Positions 1 through 8,776 of a stretch of 21,576 nucleotides of DNA are shown piece by piece. Source of the DNA: a virus; IMG/VR virus record IMGVR_UViG_3300012920_000332, positions 1 through 21,576 of that record; one strand, given 5' to 3'. A program made the translations under genes and the position numbers. Within the stretch, counting starts at the first letter, position 1, and the number at the start of each line of letters is the position of its first letter. The notes under the pieces were generated by a model. The model was not told the DNA's origin, searched no databases, and saw only the letters and a program-made list of their open reading frames with translations.

Positions 1-46
1 AACTTATTTCTTTATCGTCCAAGAAGGAATAATGCAAGTTAAATAA
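1..46 (+). CDS. 3' end of an upstream gene (frame uncertain)
   Basis: The first bases probably hold the C-terminus of a gene that starts outside the window. Frame 1 ends with TAA at 40-42 (tail RPRRNNAS) and frame 2 with TAA at 44-46 (tail EGIMQVK). Both stops fall inside the late-promoter-like run TTAAATAAATA, the arrangement seen at several other gene ends here, so neither frame can be preferred. Frame 3 stops at 28-30. The product cannot be recognised from so few residues. Confidence 0.3.
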   Translation, partial: TYFFIVQEGIMQVK

Positions 47-49
47 ATA
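38..49 (+). promoter_or_regulatory. T4-type late promoter candidate before the 902-aa fibre gene
   Basis: The run GTTAAATAAATA contains two overlapping TAAATA cores (40-45 and 44-49). The second would start transcription near position 55, giving a leader of about 43 bases. The first base of the 8-mer differs from the T4 consensus TATAAATA, so this is weaker than the sites further right. Confidence 0.5.
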
Positions 50-53
50 AAAC

Positions 54-69
54 AGCAATACATATTGCT
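54..69 (+). other. Small leader hairpin
   Basis: AGCAAT (54-59) and ATTGCT (64-69) form a perfect 6-bp stem around the loop ACAT, almost at the predicted 5' end of the late transcript. No T run follows, so it is not a terminator. A perfect 10-base palindrome, GGTATATACC, follows at 77-86 just before the start codon. A 5' stem could protect the mRNA; that role is inference. Confidence 0.4.
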
Positions 70-97
70 CTTCTCAGGTATATACCGAATATAATAA

Positions 98-2806
98 ATG
101 GCGACCAATTTTAGGATTAAACGCTCTGCTGTAGCGAACAAACGTCCGACAACTACAAATTTACAACTTGGTGAATTAGCACTCAACACCTATGACGGAT
201 TTCTATTCGCAGAGAGAGATGGTGTTAGACTTACAACAGTAACGAATCTTACTCCGTGGTATGAAAACTATGGTGCGTCATCAATATATTATAGCAATTC
301 GGTAGGTATAGGGACAACCAATCCACTATACAACTTAGATGTAAGAGGAGCAATAGGTGGTTATACAGATCTTCGTGCACCACATCGCGATGATATAGTT
401 ACATATACAGTAACTGTCGCAACTAAAGATACAACTCATAGATATCAAGGGCAAGGAAGTAATAGTGGATATAAGATAGATGGAGAGTTCTCACCTTTCT
501 TGGTGTTGACACCGGGTAGAACATATCGGTTCGATCAGTCTGATAATACAAACAGTAATCATCCAATACGTTTTTATCTAGAGGCAGATAAGACAACTGA
601 ATATACGACAGGTGTAACTAATACTGGTAATTCTCCAGCTCCGGGTAACTCAGGTGCTTATACTCAGATTGTAGTTGGTGATGAGACACCTGTTGTACTT
701 CATTATCAATGTGCGAACCATGGCTATATGGGGAACGCAGTCCAAGTAAATTCTAATGTAGTCAATACAAACTATGCAGGTATATTCAGAGGTGGTGTTA
801 CCGCAAATACTGCAATTGTTTCAGACTTAACAGATAATCGTGTTGTCATTGCTGGAGTTGGTGGTGAACTTGAGGATAGTGCAAATTTAACCTTTAATGG
901 TACAACTCTTTCTTCAGTTAATATAAATGTATCCTCTACATTAGATGTAGATGGTCTTGCAGAAATAGATGATTTAAATGTATCAGCAGCATCTACATTC
1001 GCTGGCACATCTAAATTTAATGGAATCATAGATGCCAACCATCAAATTGTTGGTCTTGCGACAAATAATATTATACCGTTTTTGTTTAATGCTTGGAGTG
1101 ATCTACCTAATCCCGGAACATATCATGGTGCATTTGCCCATGTCCATAGTTTTGGAAAGGCATATTTTGCACACGCAGGTAACTGGTATGAGTTTGTTAA
1201 TAAAGAACTGAATGGCACAATAGGTGTAGGAACAGAAAGATATAATATTGGCCCAACTGATATAACAACATTAGATGTATCTGGTATATCAACCTTTGGT
1301 GGTAATGTAGATGTAAATGCGAATATAGACGTTAATGGAACATCAACACTAGTAGGATTTACAACTCTAGGAAATAATTTATTCGTTGCTGGTGTATCTA
1401 CTTTTGCAAATAATATTACTGGTACGAATGCAACCTTCTCAGGTAATGTATCAATCGGTGGGACACTTACCTATGAAGATGTAACTAATATTGATTCAAT
1501 AGGTATCATAACTGCAAGATCAGGAATTAAAGTTCTTGGTGGTGGTATTAATGTAGTTGGTATTGCGACTGCTGATGGATTAGATGCAATTGAAATAAAA
1601 GATGATGGGTCAAGTGTTACAACTGGTGCGATATCAGTAATAGATTTTACAGGTGGTAATACGATTACATATAATGCTGGAACAAGAACTGTCACAGTTC
1701 CTGTCGGAAGTGGTAGTGGTAGTGGAACTGGTGGTAAATTTGTAGAGAACGCAACTGGTATACACACTCTGGGTAATGTTGGAATCGGAACAACAACAGC
1801 AAGTGATAAACTTACGATTCTAGGTGATTTAAAATTAGATGGTAAGTTAAAGGTAACAAACTTAGGATTAGCAGGATCAAATGGTCAGTTCTTAAAATCG
1901 ACTGGTGTTGGTGTTACATGGTCAAGTTTCCCAACAGCAAGAACAACTGGTATTGCTACTGCTACTGCAGGACAAACAAGTTTCCCATTTACATATAACG
2001 TAGGATTCTTAGATGTATTTGTAAATGGTGTAAAACTACAACACAGTGAGTTCGGTGCGACAAACGGAACATCAGTCACACTTACTCATGGTGCTTTTCT
2101 AGGTGATCAGGTTGAGTTTATTTCATACAATACTACTGCTACAGGAACTGGTGGTAGTTCAGGTATCACTGATGTTGTTCAGGACACCAGCCCGCAGCTG
2201 GGAGGCAACCTTGATCTGAATAGTAAAAATATTACTGGTACTGGTAATATTAGTATCACAGGTGATGTTACAGCGACTAACTTCTCTGGTAGTGGTGCAA
2301 ACTTAACAGATATAAATGTCTTTAAAACTATAGCAGTATCTGGACAAAGCGATGTAGTTGCAGACAGTATATCTGATACACTGACATTTGTTGCTGGTAG
2401 CAACATGACAATCACCACTAGTGCTGCTGGTGATTCAATCACATTTGCATCCACTGGTGGTGGAGGTGGAGCTACTAATGTAGGTATAACAACTAATATC
2501 ACCGGATCATTTTCTGCAAGTGCAGGATCGCCATCAACAATCAATACCTATTCATATAATGCAGATGATATTATGATTGAATATTCAATCTTCATTAAGA
2601 ATGGATCAAATTATCATTCACAGAAACTGTTTTGTATGAGAGATGGTACCTCAATAGATTCAACTGAATATGGGATTATGTTTAGTAGTACGAAATTAGC
2701 TGTTTTTGATGCAACAATAAGTGGTGGTAATATATTATTAAGAGCAACACCAGAAACTGGAGTTTCCGGTAACACAACATATCGTGTCAAACGTGAGGTA
2801 TCTTAG
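98..2806 (+). CDS. Large modular tail-fibre protein with cupredoxin-like domain (902 aa)
   Basis: Probable virion structural protein of the tail-fibre or adhesin type. Residues 1-60 hold an attachment-like region with the motif LGELALNTYDG common in marine myovirus tails, followed by VGIGTTNP. Residues about 100-220 resemble a small blue-copper (cupredoxin) domain with H155, C205, H208 and M211 in an amicyanin-like order (NHP, then CxxHxxM). A beta-rich shaft follows (repeats such as LDVSGISTF and LFVAGVSTF), then an AHVHSFGKAYFAHAGNWYE segment near residue 345, TYEDVTNIDSIGIITARSG at about 458, a GSGSGSG linker near 540, TAGQTSFPFTYNVGFLDVFV near 622, DTSPQLGG at 696 and a GGGGG linker near 787. 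The last 110 residues are a probable distal domain. The gene is first after a late promoter and its stop TAG shares a base with the GTG start of the protease gene. No enzymatic role is implied; copper binding is a prediction. Confidence 0.85.
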   Translation: MATNFRIKRSAVANKRPTTTNLQLGELALNTYDGFLFAERDGVRLTTVTNLTPWYENYGASSIYYSNSVGIGTTNPLYNLDVRGAIGGYTDLRAPHRDDIVTYTVTVATKDTTHRYQGQGSNSGYKIDGEFSPFLVLTPGRTYRFDQSDNTNSNHPIRFYLEADKTTEYTTGVTNTGNSPAPGNSGAYTQIVVGDETPVVLHYQCANHGYMGNAVQVNSNVVNTNYAGIFRGGVTANTAIVSDLTDNRVVIAGVGGELEDSANLTFNGTTLSSVNINVSSTLDVDGLAEIDDLNVSAASTFAGTSKFNGIIDANHQIVGLATNNIIPFLFNAWSDLPNPGTYHGAFAHVHSFGKAYFAHAGNWYEFVNKELNGTIGVGTERYNIGPTDITTLDVSGISTFGGNVDVNANIDVNGTSTLVGFTTLGNNLFVAGVSTFANNITGTNATFSGNVSIGGTLTYEDVTNIDSIGIITARSGIKVLGGGINVVGIATADGLDAIEIKDDGSSVTTGAISVIDFTGGNTITYNAGTRTVTVPVGSGSGSGTGGKFVENATGIHTLGNVGIGTTTASDKLTILGDLKLDGKLKVTNLGLAGSNGQFLKSTGVGVTWSSFPTARTTGIATATAGQTSFPFTYNVGFLDVFVNGVKLQHSEFGATNGTSVTLTHGAFLGDQVEFISYNTTATGTGGSSGITDVVQDTSPQLGGNLDLNSKNITGTGNISITGDVTATNFSGSGANLTDINVFKTIAVSGQSDVVADSISDTLTFVAGSNMTITTSAAGDSITFASTGGGGGATNVGITTNITGSFSASAGSPSTINTYSYNADDIMIEYSIFIKNGSNYHSQKLFCMRDGTSIDSTEYGIMFSSTKLAVFDATISGGNILLRATPETGVSGNTTYRVKREVS
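2183..2218 (+). other. GC-rich conserved segment encoding DTSPQLGGNLDL
   Basis: By hand count 23 of 36 bases are G or C, inside otherwise A+T-rich coding sequence. The encoded phrase DTSPQLGGNLDLNS is familiar to me from many marine phage fibre proteins. It may be a recently exchanged piece or a shared recombination point; this is inference. Confidence 0.5.
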
Positions 2807-4749
2807 TGAAACGATATACATTATCAGTGACATCACCAGAATATTGGAGTGAAATACATGAAGCACTTATTGTAGACTCTAATCAGGATGGTATTCCAGA
2901 TCGAAAAGTTACTTGTTCAAATTCTAAAAGTTTTAGTCCGACTCGAAGCACTTATGAGTTGACTGAAGAAGAAGCTGCTGAGATTGCAAAACATCCTAAA
3001 GTTCAGTGGATAGAACTTTCTCCTGAAGATAATCCCGATCATTATCCAAACCCATCTCCAGCGAGTAAAAGATATTTATCCAATGTAAAAATATATCGTG
3101 ATCTTGGAACTCATGGCCCATCAGCATCTAATCCTCCATTATCAGATTTGAATAGAACAAATTGGGCAATGAAGAGAGTTGGTATAGATACTAATGGAGA
3201 TTTTTATGGAACATCTACAGGTAATATAGCATCGGTAAATGGTAATTTAGATTTCAGTTTGACAGGAAAGAATATTGACATTATAATACAGGATTCAGGT
3301 ATACTAGCATCACATCCGGAGTTTTTAGATGGAACAGGGAAATCACGAGTTCGCGATATTGTGCTTGACGGGCCTTATTATATTGATAAATCTTACTTTG
3401 ATACTAATAACCATACTTTTACACGACCAGATGGTAGAGTTGGGATCACTACGACATCTGCTATCGCGTGGTGGGAAAATAACTCATCAAGATCAGCAAC
3501 ATACCAAGCATACGGAACAGTAAATATACCATCTGGTTATACTGAAGCAAAAGCAATGGGAGTTGGTATAGGAACAGTGCATTCATTAACAAGTGGTCAT
3601 GGAACTGCATGTGCATCTCTAGCAGCAGGAAAAAATTTTGGTTTAGCATTTGAAGCAAATATATGGAATATGCCGGGAATTTCTGATGCAGTTAACTTAA
3701 CTCCCATTACAAATTATGAGTTGATGAATTTGTTTAATATATTAAAACCCGTAAATTCTGAGACAGGAGTTAAAAACCCCACATTGATTAATGGTAGTTG
3801 GGGATATCAAGCAGCATTTTCATCTAATAGCACTGTGAGTTATAAGTTTAGGGGAAGCACAGGAACATTTACAGGTAATGCATCAGTCACAGATCAAGTG
3901 ACTGCGATGAAAGATGGTTTGAATAATCAAGTTGCAGGTGCTTATCGTTCTTGGTCTTCCTCATCACGTTCAAATTCTACTGATACTGCTGGAAATGAAA
4001 TGATGACGGGAGGTAATATTCATTATGTTGCAGCAGCTGGAAATAATAATCAAAGACTTGGTGTTGGTGCAGATGATCCTGATCGTTTAAATTACATGAG
4101 TGATAATTATTATAGTACGACTGATCCACGGTCTGAATTTCCTTCAGGGACTGTTCCATGCAATCATCGTGATTGGATGACACCACAAGGTTTGGGATTT
4201 ATCGAGGCTGCAGATCCTAATTTTCACCCTACGATTTGTGTTGGTGCAATGGATGATGAGGTGAATGTTGATTTATCTGAGAGAAAGGCATCATACTCAA
4301 ATAATGGGCCCGGTATAGATGTTTGGGCTCCAGCAGACGAAACACTTGCAGCAGGATTAACTGGTCAAGCATCATATGAAGATTTTCAACGTAGAGATAA
4401 TAATGTTTTCTTTGACGCTAATTTTAATGGGACATCAGCAGCAGCACCTGTTGTTACTGGATTAGTTGCTTTATATCTACAAGGTAATCCAACTGCAACA
4501 CAAAGACAGGTAAAAAACTTTATTGAAACGAAAGGTAGTGTGCTCGTTGAAAATAGTCTTTATCAAGATCAATATTCAAATGATTCCACTACTACGTATT
4601 GGACTGGATCTTTCAATTTGAGAGGTGCCTCAAGGAGAATTGCTCGTGATTTATCAGCAACAAATGTTAAGCCTACAATTAAAGGTGGTTTTACTGGAAC
4701 AAATCATCTTAGTATGACTGGATCAAACTTATCAATTAAACATAAATAA
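2806..4749 (+). CDS. Subtilisin-like serine protease (peptidase S8), tail-associated (647 aa)
   Basis: A complete subtilase triad is visible: D163 in QDSGI, H265 in GHGTACASLAAG and S544 in NGTSAAAPVVTG, with N413 in AAAGNNN as the likely oxyanion asparagine. Residues 1-75 resemble an I9-type propeptide, ending in LTEEEAAEIAKHPKVQWIEL, and contain DSNQDGIPD (24-32), a calcium-loop pattern like thrombospondin type-3 repeats. No signal peptide or membrane segment is seen. The start is GTG, overlapping the previous TAG, with GAGG seven bases upstream, so translation is probably coupled to the fibre gene. The stop TAA lies inside the next late promoter. In this setting the enzyme may be a virion component that cuts host-surface protein or processes fibres; the target is unknown. 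Identification as S8 is strong, the role is inferred. Confidence 0.92.
   Translation: MKRYTLSVTSPEYWSEIHEALIVDSNQDGIPDRKVTCSNSKSFSPTRSTYELTEEEAAEIAKHPKVQWIELSPEDNPDHYPNPSPASKRYLSNVKIYRDLGTHGPSASNPPLSDLNRTNWAMKRVGIDTNGDFYGTSTGNIASVNGNLDFSLTGKNIDIIIQDSGILASHPEFLDGTGKSRVRDIVLDGPYYIDKSYFDTNNHTFTRPDGRVGITTTSAIAWWENNSSRSATYQAYGTVNIPSGYTEAKAMGVGIGTVHSLTSGHGTACASLAAGKNFGLAFEANIWNMPGISDAVNLTPITNYELMNLFNILKPVNSETGVKNPTLINGSWGYQAAFSSNSTVSYKFRGSTGTFTGNASVTDQVTAMKDGLNNQVAGAYRSWSSSSRSNSTDTAGNEMMTGGNIHYVAAAGNNNQRLGVGADDPDRLNYMSDNYYSTTDPRSEFPSGTVPCNHRDWMTPQGLGFIEAADPNFHPTICVGAMDDEVNVDLSERKASYSNNGPGIDVWAPADETLAAGLTGQASYEDFQRRDNNVFFDANFNGTSAAAPVVTGLVALYLQGNPTATQRQVKNFIETKGSVLVENSLYQDQYSNDSTTTYWTGSFNLRGASRRIARDLSATNVKPTIKGGFTGTNHLSMTGSNLSIKHK
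4741..4748 (+). promoter_or_regulatory. T4-type late promoter, CATAAATA
   Basis: CATAAATA is followed directly by ACTAAAAAA and the start codon at 4763. The TAA at 4747-4749 that ends the protease gene overlaps the box. By T4 spacing, transcription would start in the A run about nine bases before the ATG. There is no Shine-Dalgarno sequence in the leader. Confidence 0.75.
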
Positions 4750-4762
4750 CTAAAAAAGTAAT

Positions 4763-7174
4763 ATGGCAGATAAAGCATTCGGTGTAGATCAGTTAGATAT
4801 TTTGGGGAGTGGAACTCCAACGATATCTGCACCAAACCAATTAAATTTAGATTGTCATACTGTTGCGATAAGCACATCAGTCACAGTGGGTGCTAATTTG
4901 ACTGTGAATGGTAATATTGACTTAGGAAATGCTTCTTCAGATACTATATCTTTAACAGGTGTTGTTGATACAAATATTATACCAAGTGCAGATAGTTCAA
5001 AAAATATTGGAAGTAATACAGTTAGATTTGCAAATGGATATTTTGATACAGTTTATGGAGATGGATCAAATTTAACTAACCTCCCTGCCTCTGGTATATC
5101 AACATCACCATCAAATGTACAGGCAACATGGAAATTAGGTGGTGGTTCAGGTTCTGGATTTACATTTACAGGGCCAGGACAAGATGGAGCAGAGGGTAAT
5201 CCTGACATTTATTTGGTAAGAGGACAAAGATATCTTTTTGATAACACCACATTAGCTGGTAATCATCCATTTGAATTTAGAAATGCAGCAAATGATGCAG
5301 ATTACACGGATGGTGTTTCAGGTGCCCAAAATGGATTGCAATATATAAATGTTCAACACGATGCACCAGCAGCACTAAAGTATAGATGCACGATTCATAC
5401 CAATAGTATGCTTGGAAACATTTATATTGTTGGACAACACTTGGCAAATGGTGCAGACAATCGAATATTGACTGCGACAAGTGCTTATGGAATGAATGGT
5501 GAAGCAAACTTAACTTTCGATGGAACTTCATTAGATGTAAATGCCAGTGCAACTGCAGCAAATTCTGAGGCAAACACCTTAGTATTGGGTCATGGTAGTG
5601 GAAATTATGTTGGAATGACACTTCAATGTGCACCTTCATATCCCGGTAGTATTTTCTTTACTGATACTGATAGTGGTAATCAAGGTCAGATTGTTTATAA
5701 CCACAGCACAAATGAATTGAGATTCTATGCAAACGGATCTCAAAAATTGGTTTGTAAATCTGATGGAGTACTTGTTTCCAACGGTAGTTTGTATCTTAAT
5801 GATAGTATTATTCATAATGGTGATACAAATACAAAGATAAGATTTCCTGATGCTGATACTTTTTCAGTAGAAACTGGTGGTAGTGAAAGACTTCGCATCG
5901 ACTCAAGTGGTCATGTAACTGTTAACTCAACTTCATATGAAGCTCTCACTGTAACGACAAGTGAAAATGGAACAAATGGGCCAGAACTTTCACTTGTTCA
6001 TAATTCTGCATCCCCTGCTGCTTCTGATTCTATTGCTCAAATAAGATTTAAAGCAAAAGATAGTGCTGGTAATACTGATCTTTATGCCAGAATACATACA
6101 AATTTAGCAAGTCCTACAAGTGGATCTGAAAGTGGTGATTTAGTATTTGGTACTAGAGGTTCTGGAACATTTGCAGAAAGACTTCGCATCACATCAAATG
6201 GCTCTTTACTTTTAGGAACAACTACTGATCTTGGACATCTTACTGTATCTCAAGCTCAAAATAGTGCCACAAGTGGTACTTTTACTGACCCACATATTCG
6301 GTTAGATGCTCCAAACACTACAGATAATGTAGGTTTCTCAGGCATAGCATATTCTGTAAGTTCTCTTACAAATTATGGTTGGACTGCTGGTGCTCAAAGA
6401 GATTCAACAAGTGGAACAGATGGTGTATTTGTAATGAGACATCATAACAACAGTGCTACAGGTAATGAAAGATTACGCTTGGAATATACTGGTTCTGTAA
6501 AAATTAAATCAGCCGCTGGTAATTCTGCTGTTGAAATTATACCAACAGCATCTGCTTCAACATCATTAGTTTTAAAAACATGGCAAGATAATTCTGGTGG
6601 TAGAAACTGGGCAATTAGAAATCGTTATAATGATCATGGAAGATTAGAATTCATGAGAAGCACAACGAATAGTAATGATCCTTTGACTCCTGTTTTGTCT
6701 ATGAATCGTGATGGAAATTGTAGTTTTTCTGGTTCATTATCAAAAGCATCTGGTTCATTTAAAATTGACCATCCTTTACCATCTAAAACTAATACACATC
6801 ATCTTGTTCACTCATTTGTAGAATCACCTCAAGCTAATAATATATACAGAGGTAAAGTAGATTTAGTTGATGGCACTGCCACAGTTAATATTGATACAGT
6901 AGCAGGAATGAGTGATGGAACTTTTGTTTTATTAAATAGAGAAATTCAATGCTTTACATCGAATGAAACTGGATGGGTAGCAGTAAAAGGTTCTGTATCT
7001 GGAAATATTTTAACAATTACATCTCAAGAAAATACTTGTACCGATACTATTTCATGGATGGTTATCGGGGAAAGAAAAGATAAACATATGTATGACACCG
7101 ATTGGACAGATGAAAATGGTAAAGTAATTGTTGAACCGTTGAAGGAAACAGATGCTGCTCTTGAGAGTTCATAA
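4763..7174 (+). CDS. Large modular tail-fibre protein with cupredoxin-like domain and fibre tip (803 aa)
   Basis: Probable late virion protein. The N-terminus (ADKAFGVDQLDILG) leads into VDTNIIPSADSSKNIGS and the YGDGSNLTN module near residue 105. Residues about 130-222 form a second cupredoxin-like domain: H168 in GNHPF, then C209, H212 and M216 in YRCTIHTNSM. The middle consists of repeated units, each ending in a phrase like SERLRIDSSG (about residues 375, 472 and 569, so roughly 97 residues apart), with a looser one near 326. From about residue 665 the sequence SGSFKIDHPLPSKTNTHHL begins a C-terminal domain of a kind often found at the tips of phage fibres. Two cysteines in it (IQCF and NTCTD) are worth noting. 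It sits alone between two late promoters of the same kind. Confidence 0.85.
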   Translation: MADKAFGVDQLDILGSGTPTISAPNQLNLDCHTVAISTSVTVGANLTVNGNIDLGNASSDTISLTGVVDTNIIPSADSSKNIGSNTVRFANGYFDTVYGDGSNLTNLPASGISTSPSNVQATWKLGGGSGSGFTFTGPGQDGAEGNPDIYLVRGQRYLFDNTTLAGNHPFEFRNAANDADYTDGVSGAQNGLQYINVQHDAPAALKYRCTIHTNSMLGNIYIVGQHLANGADNRILTATSAYGMNGEANLTFDGTSLDVNASATAANSEANTLVLGHGSGNYVGMTLQCAPSYPGSIFFTDTDSGNQGQIVYNHSTNELRFYANGSQKLVCKSDGVLVSNGSLYLNDSIIHNGDTNTKIRFPDADTFSVETGGSERLRIDSSGHVTVNSTSYEALTVTTSENGTNGPELSLVHNSASPAASDSIAQIRFKAKDSAGNTDLYARIHTNLASPTSGSESGDLVFGTRGSGTFAERLRITSNGSLLLGTTTDLGHLTVSQAQNSATSGTFTDPHIRLDAPNTTDNVGFSGIAYSVSSLTNYGWTAGAQRDSTSGTDGVFVMRHHNNSATGNERLRLEYTGSVKIKSAAGNSAVEIIPTASASTSLVLKTWQDNSGGRNWAIRNRYNDHGRLEFMRSTTNSNDPLTPVLSMNRDGNCSFSGSLSKASGSFKIDHPLPSKTNTHHLVHSFVESPQANNIYRGKVDLVDGTATVNIDTVAGMSDGTFVLLNREIQCFTSNETGWVAVKGSVSGNILTITSQENTCTDTISWMVIGERKDKHMYDTDWTDENGKVIVEPLKETDAALESS

Positions 7175-7177
7175 ATA
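7170..7177 (+). promoter_or_regulatory. T4-type late promoter, CATAAATA
   Basis: Same arrangement as at 4741: CATAAATA, then ACTAAAAA, with the upstream stop TAA (7172-7174) inside the box and the start codon at 7191. The leader has no Shine-Dalgarno sequence. Confidence 0.75.
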
Positions 7178-7190
7178 ACTAAAAAGATAT

Positions 7191-8768
7191 ATGTCTAAAG
7201 TAAGACTGACTGGTAGTAATAGTGGATACGTAGAGATTGCAGCGGCTGCAGATGCTGGCAATCTCTCTTTCACGATGCCAACTCATGGAACTGCTTTATT
7301 AGGAAATGGTAATAATGAATATACAGGTATAACAACATTTAACAATGATGTAAAATTTGATGGTGCGACTGCTGGATACGATGTAGTTTGGGATAGATCA
7401 GATAATCAATTAGAGTTTGCAGATAATGCAAAAATCTCTCTGGGATCTGGTGGAGATATGCAATTATATCATAATGGAAATCACTCAAATATAAAAAATT
7501 CTACTGGTAGATTATATATTTTAGCAGATGATATTTGGATAAAAGATGGAAATGATGGTGATATACATGCTAGATTTTTGCATGATGATGCATCTGAATT
7601 ATATTTTGATGGTGGGAAAAAGCTAGAGACTACTAATACAGGAGTGACTGTGACTGGAATAGTTACTGCAACATCATTCAGTGGTAGTGGTGAAAATCTC
7701 ACACGCACGACACCATATTCACATCGTAATATTATAATAAATGGTAAGGCTGATGTTTTTCAAAGAGTCTTAGGAGGATCTCAAATCTCATGTAACGCTG
7801 GTAGTAATTTTTATTGTATGGATAGGTGGTATGCAAGAGGTGAAAGTTCATTAGGTGTATTCAGTCTTATTCAACAAGATATATCTTCAGAGGGAATAGG
7901 AGCTCCTCATGCAATAAGAGTTAATGTTACAACTAATGTAACACCAGCTAGTGGTGATGTTTATAAAATAGCACAAAGAATTGAGGGTAAAAATATTGGT
8001 CATTTGTCTTTTGGAACATCAGGTGCAAGAACAATTACTCTTTCTTTTCTTGTCAAATCAAGTGTAACTGGGACTCATGGTGGTTCTTTGATGAATAGTG
8101 CACAGAACAGAAGTTTTCCGTTCACTTATACAATAAGTAATCCCGATACTTGGGAACAAAAATCAATAACGATTCCCGGTGATACAGGTGGAACTTGGCT
8201 TATTAATACTGGTATTGGATTGGAATTAAATTTTGATATGGGTAGTGGTTCTGCTAAGAGAGGGAATGCAGGTGGTGCATGGATAGCTGCAAGAGCTGAA
8301 GGTGCTAATGGCACAGTTCAATTAATATCAACAAGTAATGCTAATTGGTATGTCACTAAAGTTCAAATTGAAGAGGGATCCACGGCCACCCCGTTCGAGC
8401 ACCGCAGTTACGGAGATGAACTTAGACGTTGCCAACGTTACTTTTTTAATATACATGGATCTAATGGTTATAGAACAGGGATTACATGTTATGCAAATAG
8501 CTCAAGTGCGTGTCGGGGTGTTGTATATTTTCCAGCCCCTATGAGAATTAATCCAAATTTTACAGGTTCAGCAACAGCTATGGTTTTTGACTCAGCAGAT
8601 GATAGTGCAACTTTTAATGTAAATACAATATCAACTGCTGCTGCTAATACAAATGCTTTATATAATAGAGCATTTCTAGAAGTATCTACGAGTAGTATGA
8701 CTGGTGGACAAGCTGGTCAGTTAGAATTTAGAGCAACTGGTTTTATGAATTTTAGTGCAGAACTATAA
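7191..8768 (+). CDS. Tail-fibre/adhesin protein with jelly-roll-like C-terminal half (525 aa)
   Basis: The N-terminus MSKVRLTGSNSGYVEIAAAA followed by LSFTMPTHGTALLG is a common entry module of cyanophage fibres. The shaft contains SGGDMQLYHNGNHSNIKNST and ends with TGIVTATSFSGSGENLT near residue 165. From HRNIIINGKADVFQR (about residue 180) a large domain begins that resembles carbohydrate-binding jelly-roll modules, with its hallmark near the end, ATPFEHRSYGDELRRCQRYF (399-418). About 105 residues after this form the distal tip. The 562-aa protein at 12814 has the same order of parts and nearly the same spacing between the two hallmarks. Likely role: reversible binding to host surface sugars; this is inference from family resemblance. 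Confidence 0.82.
   Translation: MSKVRLTGSNSGYVEIAAAADAGNLSFTMPTHGTALLGNGNNEYTGITTFNNDVKFDGATAGYDVVWDRSDNQLEFADNAKISLGSGGDMQLYHNGNHSNIKNSTGRLYILADDIWIKDGNDGDIHARFLHDDASELYFDGGKKLETTNTGVTVTGIVTATSFSGSGENLTRTTPYSHRNIIINGKADVFQRVLGGSQISCNAGSNFYCMDRWYARGESSLGVFSLIQQDISSEGIGAPHAIRVNVTTNVTPASGDVYKIAQRIEGKNIGHLSFGTSGARTITLSFLVKSSVTGTHGGSLMNSAQNRSFPFTYTISNPDTWEQKSITIPGDTGGTWLINTGIGLELNFDMGSGSAKRGNAGGAWIAARAEGANGTVQLISTSNANWYVTKVQIEEGSTATPFEHRSYGDELRRCQRYFFNIHGSNGYRTGITCYANSSSACRGVVYFPAPMRINPNFTGSATAMVFDSADDSATFNVNTISTAAANTNALYNRAFLEVSTSSMTGGQAGQLEFRATGFMNFSAEL
8384..8437 (+). repeat. Dispersed repeat, copy 1 (ATPFEHR...DELRRCQR region)
   Basis: Two blocks, 21 bases (8384-8404; 16 of 21 G or C) and 24 bases (8414-8437), are identical to the blocks at 14112-14132 and 14142-14165, while the flanks have diverged. 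Identity at synonymous positions in an otherwise diverged pair suggests gene conversion or recent exchange. Confidence 0.75.
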
Positions 8769-8771
8769 ATA
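8764..8771 (+). promoter_or_regulatory. Perfect T4 late promoter, TATAAATA
   Basis: TATAAATA followed by CTGAT matches the T4 late consensus. The stop TAA of the upstream gene (8766-8768) is inside it. Only five bases separate the box from the ATG at 8777, so by T4 spacing the transcript would start at or next to the A of the start codon. Confidence 0.8.
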
Positions 8772-8776
8772 CTGAT

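Noticed and set aside
8338-8544. Short + strand open frame inside the 525-aa gene
   Set aside because: It is an out-of-frame shadow of the GC-rich ATPFEHR region; a similar shadow appears at 14096-14287 because the underlying DNA is repeated.
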